A DNA stretch of 23,541 nucleotides. It comes from JAXGZG01 sp050952065. Lineage in GTDB: Bacteria > Bacillota > Sulfobacillia > Fermentithermobacillales > Fermentithermobacillaceae. Position 1 is the first letter of the stretch. The number at the start of each line of letters is the position of its first letter. The position numbers were made by a program, and so were the translations under genes. The notes below the pieces were generated by a model. The model had not been told where the DNA came from. It searched no databases and saw only the letters and a program-made list of their open reading frames with translations. The DNA lies in NCBI GenBank assembly GCA_050952065.1, contig JBMNKF010000006.1, forward strand, positions 1-23,541, written 5' to 3'. Positions 1 through 7,867 of this stretch are shown here, piece by piece.

Positions 1-766
1 CGACGGTTCCCAGGGCGTCGGGCAGGGTAAAGGCTTCTGCCGGTCCGGCCCCTTTAGGAGATTCGACGGCTTTCAGGGGCCCCTCTTTTTGGATTTCCCG
101 TTTCATCACAGAAACTGGGACAAAGCATGCGTTGTTGTCGTGGCCGTCTGGCCCAACGGGCATGACTTCGATGAAGCGTACGTGAACAGGCATTCTCTTG
201 GTGAGGGCGGCCATATCTCCAAGCTCATCGGCATTTGTGCCCGCCATGACTACCACGTTAATCTTCACGGGATGAAGCCCTTCGTCTATGGCCGATTTGA
301 TGCCGGCCATTACTGCCTCCAGATCGCCGTTGCGGGTGATGCTGGAAAACCTTTCGGGTCTAAGGCTATCCAGACTGATGTTGACTCGAGAAAGCCCGGA
401 TTCTTTGAGGGCGACCGCATACTTGGGCAGAAGCATCGCATTGGTCGTCATGGAGATATCGTCGATCCCGATATTCTTGATCTCTCTTACGAGCGTGACC
501 ACGCCTTTTCTCACCAACGGCTCTCCGCCGGTGATGCGGATATGGGAAATGCCCAGTTCTCTAGCCACCTTGATTACTTGCTCTATTTCTTCGTACCGCA
601 GGATATCTTTGCACCCCTTAGCAGGAACACCTTGGGGAGGCATGCAGTAGACGCACCGCATGTTGCACCTGTCGGTTATGGAGACCCGAAGGTAGTCAAT
701 GGTACGCCCCCATCCGTCCACCATTGGCCTTGTGTGCTTCGTCTCTTTTGTCCCACCGATTGTCAT
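1..766 (-). CDS. moaA: GTP 3',8-cyclase MoaA (partial, 3' end off the left edge)
   Basis: Radical SAM enzyme for the first step of molybdopterin synthesis: it rearranges GTP to 3',8-cyclo-GTP, later converted to cyclic pyranopterin monophosphate by MoaC. The minus-strand reading frame is open from ATG at 766 to the window edge (about 255 of the usual ~330 residues). It shows the radical SAM cluster motif CNMRCVYC (Cys34, Cys38, Cys41) and the SAM-binding ITGGEP stretch around residues 78-83, followed by a typical MoaA core (SMTTNAMLL, VNISLDSL, FIEVMPVG). The C-terminal Cys residues for the second, GTP-binding [4Fe-4S] cluster would lie beyond the edge. The ATG overlaps the stop of the upstream moeA-type gene as ATGA (763-766), with GGAG about 10 bases before it, so the two are translationally coupled. 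The identification is very secure; only completeness is unknown. Confidence 0.95.
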   Translation of the reverse strand, partial: MTIGGTKETKHTRPMVDGWGRTIDYLRVSITDRCNMRCVYCMPPQGVPAKGCKDILRYEEIEQVIKVARELGISHIRITGGEPLVRKGVVTLVREIKNIGIDDISMTTNAMLLPKYAVALKESGLSRVNISLDSLRPERFSSITRNGDLEAVMAGIKSAIDEGLHPVKINVVVMAGTNADELGDMAALTKRMPVHVRFIEVMPVGPDGHDNNACFVPVSVMKREIQKEGPLKAVESPKGAGPAEAFTLPDALGTV

Positions 767-2688
767 GGGCCCTTCTCCTCTCTAGGCCACACGATCTTAC
801 CGGTGTCTCTCGTATCATAGCCGCCGAGACGTTCGATTCTGTCCTTGAACTCCTGAGTGGTTATCAAGTCAAGGATGGCCCGAACGCCCGGATGGTGTAG
901 GTGTTCCGCAGGTATGGCCAAGTCATAGCGTTCTTCTCTCCAGGGCACAAAATCGAGATCCAGCGCCCTGGCTGCTGAAAGAACGCCAAGCCCGACGTCG
1001 GCCGCCCCGCTTTTAACTGATGCGGCAACCTGGGTGTGTGTATATTCCTCTCTGTCATATCCCGAGATTATCTGGGGGTCGATGTCCTCCAGCTTCAGGA
1101 CGTAGTCCAGAAGAACCCTGGTGCCCGAACCTTTCTGCCTATTCACAAACGAAACATCGGGTCTTGTGAGATCGCGGACACCCTGTATGTTCTTGGGATT
1201 GCCCTTCTGCACAATGAACCCCTGAAGGCGGTAGGCTAGCGTGACCAATCGGATATCTGCATTGGGCAGATACTTCTGGACGTGGGCAATGTTATACTTC
1301 CCGGTTGTCTCATCCAAGAGGTGAGTGCCCGCCAAGTGACACTCTTGCCGTCGTAAGGCAATAAGGCCGCCGAGGCTCCCCTGATTTGCAGACGACAGGC
1401 TCATGCCCCGATGAGCGTTCCGGAGCATACTTGCAATGACGTCCAGTGTTATGTCATGGCTGCCAATGGCGACCACTTGCCCCAAAACTTCGTGCAAACA
1501 CCTGTAAAGATCGACTTCCACTATTTGTCCGGCCGATATGCCCTCGACTTCCCCGGGCACCGTGACTACTCCATCGGCTCGAACCATGGAAGTAGTGAGG
1601 GCCGCACCTCGCCTTATTGGAGTAGCCACCAGTTTGTCTCCCACCTTGCCGAGTTTGACCCTCACGAACTCAGTTACTCCCATGGGAGACGTGATGCTTC
1701 GGGATAGGGTCGCCGGGGTCTTATCTCCAGGGGATTCAGGTAGTCCCAGCATTCTTTGAACCAGAGGTTTCACAAAAAGGTCCATGATCAAGGCGGCAGA
1801 AACCGGGTAACCCGGCACTCCTATTATGGGCTTGCCCTTTGCCACTCCCAAGACCACGGGTTTCCCCGGCCTAGTGGCGATTCCGTGGACAAGGACGGTG
1901 CCCAGATCTTGTATTACTTTGGCAGAATAGTCTTCCGAGCCGTGAGATGAGCCCGCTCCTATAAGCACTATATCGGATTGGTCTAGGACCTCTATTACAG
2001 CCTCTCTTATGTCTTGGAAGACATCCGGCTGGATTGGGCTGACTGAGGGGTCGGCTCCCCATTCTTGTAGCATGCCTCGGAAGACCGTTGAATTAAACTC
2101 GATGATCTCGCCCGGTCCAGGGTCGGTATCGGGCGGCACTAGTTCGGAGCCCGTGGGTATAATGGAAACCCTGGGGCGTCTTCGTACGCGGATCTCTCTG
2201 ACTCCTCCAGCCAGTATGGCGCCTAAGTCTTGTGGCCGCAACAGGCAATTGGCCGGCAGAATGAGCTCAGTCTCTACCATGTCTTCTCCGTATACTCGCA
2301 CGTTTTCCCATGGCGACACCGGCGAGATGATTTCGAGAGTCCCGTCTCCGATATCATGCACGTCTTCTACCATTATCACGGCGTTGGTGCCGCTGGGCAG
2401 GGGATCGCCTGTGTCCGCCCAAAAGGCGTCGGCATTCACCGTAAGGGTTTTGGGCGACGTTTCTCGCGCGCCGAATGTGGCCTCCGCTTTGACTGCAACT
2501 CCGTCCATGGCTGCCGCGTGATAGTGAGGAGAAGATAGTCTGGCAAATACCGGTTCCGCGGTGACGCGTCCGAGACACCTAGTCACTGGAACCGTCTCTC
2601 CAGGCATGAGAAACTCATCGATGGCAGAGAAGAATGTCTCTCTCGCATCCTCGTATGGTACGTTTGACAGATAGACGGTTCTGTCCAT
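763..2688 (-). CDS. MoeA domain fused to a C-terminal PBP-like (LysR-type substrate-binding) domain
   Basis: Molybdopterin molybdenumtransferase-like protein of 641 residues, against about 400 for plain MoeA. Residues 1-400 are a MoeA domain (AAMDGVA at 59-65, RPQDLGAILAGG at 151-162, PTGSEL at 178-183, VPGYPVSA at 291-298). Residues ~405-630 resemble a periplasmic-binding-protein fold without a signal peptide (SLGGLIAL, NRQKGSGTR at 516-524, GAADVGLGV at 561-569), as in the known MoeA/PBP-like fusions of clostridia and archaea. The plain MoeA motif GGTSVGTRD is here GAGSSHGSED (244-253), so the metal site differs from the neighbour. The start is ATG at 2688 with GGAGG about 10 bases upstream, 14 bases after the moeA stop; the frame continues upstream but that part overlaps moeA. 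I infer the extra domain binds an oxyanion such as molybdate or tungstate, or acts as a sensor. It sits between moeA and moaA in one operon. Confidence 0.9.
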   Translation of the reverse strand: MDRTVYLSNVPYEDARETFFSAIDEFLMPGETVPVTRCLGRVTAEPVFARLSSPHYHAAAMDGVAVKAEATFGARETSPKTLTVNADAFWADTGDPLPSGTNAVIMVEDVHDIGDGTLEIISPVSPWENVRVYGEDMVETELILPANCLLRPQDLGAILAGGVREIRVRRRPRVSIIPTGSELVPPDTDPGPGEIIEFNSTVFRGMLQEWGADPSVSPIQPDVFQDIREAVIEVLDQSDIVLIGAGSSHGSEDYSAKVIQDLGTVLVHGIATRPGKPVVLGVAKGKPIIGVPGYPVSAALIMDLFVKPLVQRMLGLPESPGDKTPATLSRSITSPMGVTEFVRVKLGKVGDKLVATPIRRGAALTTSMVRADGVVTVPGEVEGISAGQIVEVDLYRCLHEVLGQVVAIGSHDITLDVIASMLRNAHRGMSLSSANQGSLGGLIALRRQECHLAGTHLLDETTGKYNIAHVQKYLPNADIRLVTLAYRLQGFIVQKGNPKNIQGVRDLTRPDVSFVNRQKGSGTRVLLDYVLKLEDIDPQIISGYDREEYTHTQVAASVKSGAADVGLGVLSAARALDLDFVPWREERYDLAIPAEHLHHPGVRAILDLITTQEFKDRIERLGGYDTRDTGKIVWPREEKGP

Positions 2689-2702
2689 TACTCGTGTGCC
2701 TC

Positions 2703-3932
2703 CTAAAACACTCTTACCCGAACCAGAGAGCCTGCCAAGAGACCTTCCTTTTCGGTGGCAATCACTATCTCTCCGTCTGCTGTAACCATTGTCGCCATGA
2801 GGCCGGACTTCCCGAGTACGGGGTCTGCCCATATAGTTCCGTCTTGCTCACGAAGGGATACCCTTATATGATCCTGCCGGCCAGGGGCAGACGCCACATT
2901 CCTGGATAGCCGGGCATCTACATATTGCTCCGGGATTTTGGCATCGAGTAAGGCTTCAAGAATGACCTTGCCAAACAGGTTAAACGCTACCATAGCCGAC
3001 ACTGGGTGTCCGGGAAGGCCTAGAACGGGTTTTCCCGAGGTTACTGCCAAAATTACGGGTTTACCTGGCCGAACGGCTACTCCATGAACGATGACGCCCG
3101 GTGGTCCGAGATCGGCCAATACCCGCTTAACCACGTCCCGCGTCCCTACTGAGGTGCCTCCAGAGATTGTCACGAAGTCGGTATCGGTTAGGCCGATTTC
3201 TACAAGTCTCCGCACGTCGTCGTATGTATCTTTGGCGATACCCAAGATCGAGGGTTCGGCTCCGAAACTCTTCGCCATGGCCGCCACTGAGTATGAGTTC
3301 ATATCACGGATTTGGCCGGGCGCTGGGCGTGTGTTAGGCGGCACTATCTCGTCGCCTGTCGCTATCACCGCGACTCTTGGCCTTTTTCGCACAACTACTT
3401 CGGTTACGCCCAGGGCCGCCAGGCTTCCCAGATCTTGGGGCCTTAGCACCGTTCCGGATTTCATGATCATCTCATTCTTCCCGATGTCTTCCCCTCGAAG
3501 GATGATGTTTTCCCCTGGCGACAAAGGCCTTTCCAGCAGTATGGTTTGTCCATCCAAAGCCTCGGTGTGCTCGATCATGGCGCAAGCATCGGCCCCTTGA
3601 GGCAGAACTCCTCCCGTTGGGATTCTGGCAGCTTGACCCGGGAGAAGTAGACCGGTTGGGACTTCTCCCATGTGAATATCCATGACAAGGCTCAAAACCG
3701 CGGGAAGAGACTGGGTAGCTCCGAAGGTGTCTTTGGCCATCACGGCATACCCATCTACTGTGGAGCGGGAGTAAGGGGGAATATGCTCATCTGATATCAC
3801 GTCTTTGGCCAGGACTCTGCCCAGGGCTTCTTGAAGTCCGACCCGGGTACAGCTCATGGGGGTGACTTTCCATGAGTCGAAAAGACGTTCTCTGGCTTCA
3901 TCTACTGTCAGTACGCGAAAGAAGTCGATCAT
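2703..3932 (-). CDS. moeA: Molybdopterin molybdenumtransferase MoeA
   Basis: Cytoplasmic enzyme that inserts molybdate (or tungstate) into adenylated molybdopterin, the last common step of cofactor synthesis. The 409-residue length is normal for the family. Visible motifs are STVDGYA (57-63), IPTGGVLPQGADA (104-116), LRPQDLGSLAALGV (163-176), ATGDEIV (191-197), the conserved ISGGTSVGTRD loop (256-266), RPGKPV (288-293) and GLPGHPVSA (305-313); His replaces the more usual Asn in the last one. The chosen start is ATG at 3932, preceded by GGGGAGG with a 6-base spacer; a longer open frame to 3995 has no such site. It is the first gene of a leftward operon with the MoeA-PBP fusion and moaA, probably read from the extended -10 promoter at 4028-4036. 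Confidence 0.94.
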   Translation of the reverse strand: MIDFFRVLTVDEARERLFDSWKVTPMSCTRVGLQEALGRVLAKDVISDEHIPPYSRSTVDGYAVMAKDTFGATQSLPAVLSLVMDIHMGEVPTGLLLPGQAARIPTGGVLPQGADACAMIEHTEALDGQTILLERPLSPGENIILRGEDIGKNEMIMKSGTVLRPQDLGSLAALGVTEVVVRKRPRVAVIATGDEIVPPNTRPAPGQIRDMNSYSVAAMAKSFGAEPSILGIAKDTYDDVRRLVEIGLTDTDFVTISGGTSVGTRDVVKRVLADLGPPGVIVHGVAVRPGKPVILAVTSGKPVLGLPGHPVSAMVAFNLFGKVILEALLDAKIPEQYVDARLSRNVASAPGRQDHIRVSLREQDGTIWADPVLGKSGLMATMVTADGEIVIATEKEGLLAGSLVRVRVF

Positions 3933-4027
3933 CTGGAACCTCCCCGGCCAACAAGAAGACGGTCTCGGAGCGCCGAAATCACCGGCTAGCGCCATCAGAA
4001 TTGGGGGCTCAAAGGACGCTTATCCGA

Positions 4028-4036
4028 ATTATAGCA
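4028..4036 (-). promoter_or_regulatory. Extended -10 promoter for the moeA operon
   Basis: On the minus strand the sequence reads TGCTATAAT: a perfect TATAAT -10 hexamer (4033-4028) preceded by TGn, the extended -10 form that can work with a poor -35. No good TTGACA-like hexamer is visible at 17±1 bases. Transcription would start near 4021 and give an 85-90 base leader before the moeA ATG at 3932. Its role is inferred from position and consensus only. Confidence 0.6.
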
Positions 4037-4126
4037 TAACATGCTCGGGCCAGATTGTATGGTGCCGAACAGGTTACTTGTGTATCATAGAGCACGGAAA
4101 GCCCGATACGGGGAGTGGTTCGTAAA

Positions 4127-5119
4127 GTGGTGAGCAAGAATGCGGGTGTTCGTGTGCTCGTTACCGGGGGTGCGGGCTATATCGGGTCCCACACAGTAAA
4201 GGCACTTCTTGAGGCCGGCTACCAAGTGACAGTCTACGATGATCTTTCTCGTGGAAACCCAGAATTCATACCGGGAGTTCCTCTCATCATAGGCAGGACT
4301 GAGGACGAGGGAGCTTTGCGGGATGTGTTTTCTACGGGCGCATTCGATGCCGTGGTGCATTTTGCGGGGGAGAGTCTTGTGGGCGAGTCTATGAGGAACC
4401 CCGAGAAGTACTATCGCCGAAACGTTGTGGGAGGCCTTACTCTGTTGTGGACGATGGCCAGAGCCGGAGTCCAGAAGATGGTCTTTTCATCTTCTGCCGG
4501 GGTTTATGGCACGCCCGACGAGATCCCCATCAAGGAATCGTGCCCAATGAACCCGATCAGCCCCTACGGGGAGAGCAAGATGATCATTGAGAGGGCCATG
4601 CTCTGGTTCGACAAGGCGTACGGATTGAAGTCAGTGTCCCTCCGCTATTTCAATGCTGCCGGCGCCCACCCCTCGGGCAAACTAGGTGAGGAACACGACC
4701 CCGAGACCCACCTGATCCCTCTGGCTATCAAGGCCGCCATAACGGGCGAGCCCATTACCATTTTTGGCGACGACTATCCTACACACGATGGCACCTGCAT
4801 AAGGGACTACGTTCACGTAGTCGATCTCGCCAGGGCGCATGTGCTGGCCTTGGACCGCCTGTGCCAAGAGTCCGAGAGTCTGGTTCTGAACTTGGGGGCC
4901 GGTCGGGGGTACTCCAATTTAGAAGTAGTTGAGACTGTTGGCCTAATCACCGGCAAGAAGGTGCCCTATGTCGTTGGGGAACGGAGGATGGGAGACTCTC
5001 CGGTCTTGGTGTCCTGTATCCAAAAGGCGAAAGAGGTTCTAGGCTGGACTCCTGTCTGTTCGTCCATTGAAGGAATCGTGGAGACTGCCTGGTGTTGGCA
5101 CACAAGGAACAACCGATAG
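4127..5119 (+). CDS. galE: UDP-glucose 4-epimerase GalE
   Basis: NAD-dependent short-chain dehydrogenase/reductase-type epimerase that interconverts UDP-glucose and UDP-galactose, supplying sugars for cell-surface polysaccharide or galactose use. The protein has about 330 residues, normal for GalE. The Rossmann motif LVTGGAGYIGSH spans residues 11-22. Catalytic Ser is in FSSSAGVYG (~120-128), and the YxxxK pair is Y147/K151 in SPYGESK. HDGTCIRDYVHV is the typical nucleotide-sugar contact region. Start choice is uncertain: GTG at 4127 lies 11 bases after GGGGAG (4110-4115), while GTG at 4115 has no room for that site; GTG at 4130 is also possible. It diverges from the molybdenum cofactor operon and is first in a rightward run. 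No convincing promoter was found in front of it. Confidence 0.93.
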   Translation: MVSKNAGVRVLVTGGAGYIGSHTVKALLEAGYQVTVYDDLSRGNPEFIPGVPLIIGRTEDEGALRDVFSTGAFDAVVHFAGESLVGESMRNPEKYYRRNVVGGLTLLWTMARAGVQKMVFSSSAGVYGTPDEIPIKESCPMNPISPYGESKMIIERAMLWFDKAYGLKSVSLRYFNAAGAHPSGKLGEEHDPETHLIPLAIKAAITGEPITIFGDDYPTHDGTCIRDYVHVVDLARAHVLALDRLCQESESLVLNLGAGRGYSNLEVVETVGLITGKKVPYVVGERRMGDSPVLVSCIQKAKEVLGWTPVCSSIEGIVETAWCWHTRNNR

Positions 5120-5235
5120 GCGGTTTTCTGACCGCGCTTGTCTTGCTCTCACAAAGGATCTATGACCACATGCGAGGAATAGCATAGTGTTGAAAGAGCG
5201 CGTCCCAAATAGATAGATCATAACGGGGGAGATCC

Positions 5236-6363
5236 ATGGGCGATACGGGTAATGAAGGCGGCCCCTGTTTGCCAAAGACGCCTCCAAAGTGCCTAACCAT
5301 AGACCTGACCGAAGTATTTGACTATCTTTCTGAGGCGGTCACGGTGCTGGACGCCTCGGGGAATGTATTGTTCGTGAACCGCGCCGGCCGGGAGCTCGCC
5401 GGTCTGTCCGCAGACACATGGAACGTCCGCGATGAAGACAGCAATTGTCTCCTTTATCCAGACGGTCAGCCTGTGCCTCAAGAGGACCGCCCGGGGGTGC
5501 GTGTTTTAGCGGGAAAACCGGTGAAGGATCTAGAATTGGTCATACTCAGGCCCGACGGTGGCCAGAGAAGGGTGGTCTACAATGGATCTCTGATTGACGC
5601 TTCTGGCACGACCGTGGCTGCCCTGACTTGTCGGGACGTCACTGAGGAGCGTCGATTGGCGGAGGCTCGAAAGGATCTAGTTCGAACTATGTCTCACGAC
5701 CTCCTGAACTCTTTGACTCTTATCAGCGCCCAAGCTCAGATAATGAGAAGGTCTCTGCAGGCTAAGGGCCTGTCCCACGAAGCCCTGGGCGCCGATGTCA
5801 TAACCAAAGCCTCTTTGCGCATGTCAAGACTCATTAACGGCCTAGTCAACTGGACCCGGGCAGACCTCAGGGGCGAGTCATCACCTGCGGTCGACGAGGG
5901 CGTTCCCATAGACTTGATCGCTGTTGCCAAGGCTCTGGCGGAGAGACTCAACATGGTTGAAATCAAGCCTCGGATCTACGTAGATTGTCCTGAGAGACTG
6001 CCCAAAGTCTTTGGAGAACTCCCAAAGATAGAACAGATCCTGGAAAATCTCCTTAGCAACGCTCTCAAGTATTCGCCTAGCCATTCGCCGGTTGTGGTAA
6101 GCCTCACCTCTGACGATCGTTGGATCACTGTTGCAGTCAAAGATGAGGGGGTTGGAATCGCTCCCGACGAACTGCCCAGGCTCTTTGACCGGTTCTACCG
6201 GGCCTCTTCCGGGGTCGGGACAGAGGGCATCGGCCTGGGTTTGTACATTGCCAAAGGCGCAGTACTGGGCCTGGGAGGGAAGATCTGGGCCGAGAGCGTT
6301 GTAGGGCAGGGAAGCACATTCTACTTTTCTCTGCCCGCACACAAGGAGAACCCAATGAATTGA
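5236..6363 (+). CDS. Soluble PAS-domain sensor histidine kinase
   Basis: Two-component sensor kinase of 375 residues with no signal peptide or membrane segment, so probably cytoplasmic. Order of domains: a PAS domain (~25-135; LSEAVTVLDASGNVLFVNRA), a HisKA dimerisation domain with the phospho-acceptor His154 in RTMSHDLLNSL, and an HATPase_c domain (~245-370) with N box ENLLSNALKYSP, G1 DEGVGIAP, F box LFDRFYR and G2 GIGLGLYIAK. GGGGGAGA lies 4-5 bases before the ATG. Weak promoter-like hexamers TTGAAA (5190-5195) and ATAGAT (5213-5218) with a 17-base spacer lie just upstream. No response regulator is encoded in the window, so the partner is unknown. The M20 amidohydrolase follows after 16 bases, with its ribosome site overlapping this stop codon, so the two are probably co-transcribed. 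Confidence 0.9.
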   Translation: MGDTGNEGGPCLPKTPPKCLTIDLTEVFDYLSEAVTVLDASGNVLFVNRAGRELAGLSADTWNVRDEDSNCLLYPDGQPVPQEDRPGVRVLAGKPVKDLELVILRPDGGQRRVVYNGSLIDASGTTVAALTCRDVTEERRLAEARKDLVRTMSHDLLNSLTLISAQAQIMRRSLQAKGLSHEALGADVITKASLRMSRLINGLVNWTRADLRGESSPAVDEGVPIDLIAVAKALAERLNMVEIKPRIYVDCPERLPKVFGELPKIEQILENLLSNALKYSPSHSPVVVSLTSDDRWITVAVKDEGVGIAPDELPRLFDRFYRASSGVGTEGIGLGLYIAKGAVLGLGGKIWAESVVGQGSTFYFSLPAHKENPMN

Positions 6364-6379
6364 GGAGGTTTTTACAGTC

Positions 6380-7789
6380 ATGGGTATACTGGGCTTTTTG
6401 GATTCTAGGAAGGATGAGCTCTTTTGGATAGCCGATCAGGTTTGGGACGCCTCAGAACTGGGCTTCAGAGAACATAAATCCGCTTCGATCCAAGCGGATT
6501 ATCTTGCGTCAAACGGCTTTGTAGTGGAGAGGCAGGCGGGAGGCATTCCCACTGCCATAGTGGCCCAATGGGGCACCGGAGGGCCTCGTGTCGGTTTTCT
6601 GGGCGAGTACGATGCTTTGGCCGGAGTCTCTCAAGAAGTATCCTGTGAAAGGAAGCCTCGGGAAGCCGGAGGCCCTGGGCATGGTTGTGGGCACAACCTC
6701 TTGGGTACTGCCGCTGTGGGAGCCGCTCTGGCTTTGAAAGAGGCGCTCTCTAGGGCCGGTATACCGGGAACAGTGCGGTACTATGGGTGTCCTGCCGAAG
6801 AGCTCTTGGCAGGCAAAGTATACATGGCTCGCCAAGGGCTATTTGATGACCTAGATGTGGCAATTACCTGGCATCCGGGTTCCATGAATACTGTTAGACT
6901 GGGAAGCGGTAACGCCATGAACTCGGTGAAGTTCAGATTCCGCGGAAAGACTGCTCATGCCGCCGGGGATCCTCACAACGGCCGTTCCGCCCTTGACGCA
7001 GTTGAACTCATGAACGTTGGAGCGAACTACCTGCGAGAGCACGTGATAAACGACGCTCGAATCCACTACGTCATCACGGAAGGTGGAGGACAACCGAATG
7101 TGGTTCCCGCCGACGCCGAGGTCTGGTATTTCGTGCGCGCCCCTCACAGAAACCAAGTGGACGAGATTTACGAGAGACTGGTGGATGTCGCAGAAGGAGC
7201 AAGTCTGATGACAGGCACCTCTTTTGAGGTGAATTTCCTGACCGGATGCTACGAAGTGCTTCTAAATGAAGTGCTGGCTGACGTCATGTGGAAGAGTCTG
7301 CAGAAGGTTGGTCCTCCCCAGTTTGACGATTCTGACCTAGAATTCGCCAGAGCCCTTCGTGAGACTTTCGATAGGGCGAGCCTCTTGGCTATGGCTAAGA
7401 GCCCCGATTTTGTCGAGTTCAATCTCAAGGATCAGGTACTCCACCGGGATCTCATGCCTCCCCGGGGCAAGGGAAGGTCTGGTGGCGGATCGACTGACGT
7501 GGGAGACGTCAGCTGGATTGTCCCCACAGTCCAGATGTCCGCTGCAACAGTCCCCCTGGGTTGCCCGGGGCATTCGTGGCAAAACTGCGCGTCGTCAGGG
7601 CACTCCATAGGCAAGAAGGGTATGATGGTGGCCGCAAAGACAATGGCGTTGTGCGCTCTGGAGTTGGTCAAGAATCCGGAGATCATCGAGAAGGCCAAGG
7701 CAGAGTTCCTGGAGAAGACCAAGGATTCGCCCTACAAGTGCCCGTTCCCGAAAGACAGGCAGTTTCCTCTAAACGAGTTCTTTGAGTAG
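6380..7789 (+). CDS. M20-family amidohydrolase, AbgB-like
   Basis: Metal-dependent amidohydrolase of the M20 peptidase superfamily, closest in look to AbgB, the p-aminobenzoyl-glutamate hydrolase subunit B. Its 469 residues match AbgB (~480). Likely metal ligands are visible: GEYDAL (75-80), GHGCGHNLLG (100-109; Cys103 and His105), PAEE (138-141) and TWHPGS (164-168), with a final metal-binding His in the GHSWQNCASSGHS region near the C-terminus. The middle part (FRGKTAHAAGDPHNGRSALD) is the dimerisation domain. The ATG at 6380 has GAGGAGG overlapping the stop of the histidine kinase, so they form an operon. No AbgA or AbgT partner is nearby, so the true substrate (N-acyl or aminobenzoyl amino acid, or another amide) is open. 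Confidence 0.85.
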   Translation: MGILGFLDSRKDELFWIADQVWDASELGFREHKSASIQADYLASNGFVVERQAGGIPTAIVAQWGTGGPRVGFLGEYDALAGVSQEVSCERKPREAGGPGHGCGHNLLGTAAVGAALALKEALSRAGIPGTVRYYGCPAEELLAGKVYMARQGLFDDLDVAITWHPGSMNTVRLGSGNAMNSVKFRFRGKTAHAAGDPHNGRSALDAVELMNVGANYLREHVINDARIHYVITEGGGQPNVVPADAEVWYFVRAPHRNQVDEIYERLVDVAEGASLMTGTSFEVNFLTGCYEVLLNEVLADVMWKSLQKVGPPQFDDSDLEFARALRETFDRASLLAMAKSPDFVEFNLKDQVLHRDLMPPRGKGRSGGGSTDVGDVSWIVPTVQMSAATVPLGCPGHSWQNCASSGHSIGKKGMMVAAKTMALCALELVKNPEIIEKAKAEFLEKTKDSPYKCPFPKDRQFPLNEFFE

Positions 7790-7805
7790 GAGCGAGGAGG
7801 ATTGC

Positions 7806-7857
7806 CTCTTCCCCTTTTGCAGATAATACTTCCGTAAACAGGGCATGAGGGGAGGAG
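7806..7857 (+). promoter_or_regulatory. Leader hairpin able to mask the ribosome binding site of the DUF255 gene
   Basis: CTCTTCCCC (7806-7814) can pair with GGGGAGGAG (7849-7857), nine base pairs including one G-U, across a 34-base loop. The right arm is the ribosome binding site of the gene starting at GTG 7868. The pairing is seen in the sequence; any role in translation control is inference, and purine-rich ribosome sites pair by chance with pyrimidine tracts fairly often. Confidence 0.3.
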
Positions 7858-7867
7858 AACCGCAACG

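Noticed and set aside
89..820. 243-codon plus-strand frame opposite moaA
   Set aside because: Antisense to a textbook radical SAM sequence with CxxxCxxC; the product resembles no protein family I know.
2009..2521. 170-codon open frame on the plus strand inside the MoeA-PBP gene
   Set aside because: Antisense shadow of a strongly conserved MoeA domain; Ser/Pro-rich low-complexity product.
3933..4020. Moco riboswitch in the moeA leader
   Set aside because: The leader is only about 88 bases and I could not lay out the conserved Moco RNA helices; a covariance model search would be needed.
5120..5135. Terminator after galE (GCGGT/ACCGC hairpin)
   Set aside because: The stem has only five pairs and no run of T follows, so it is not convincing.
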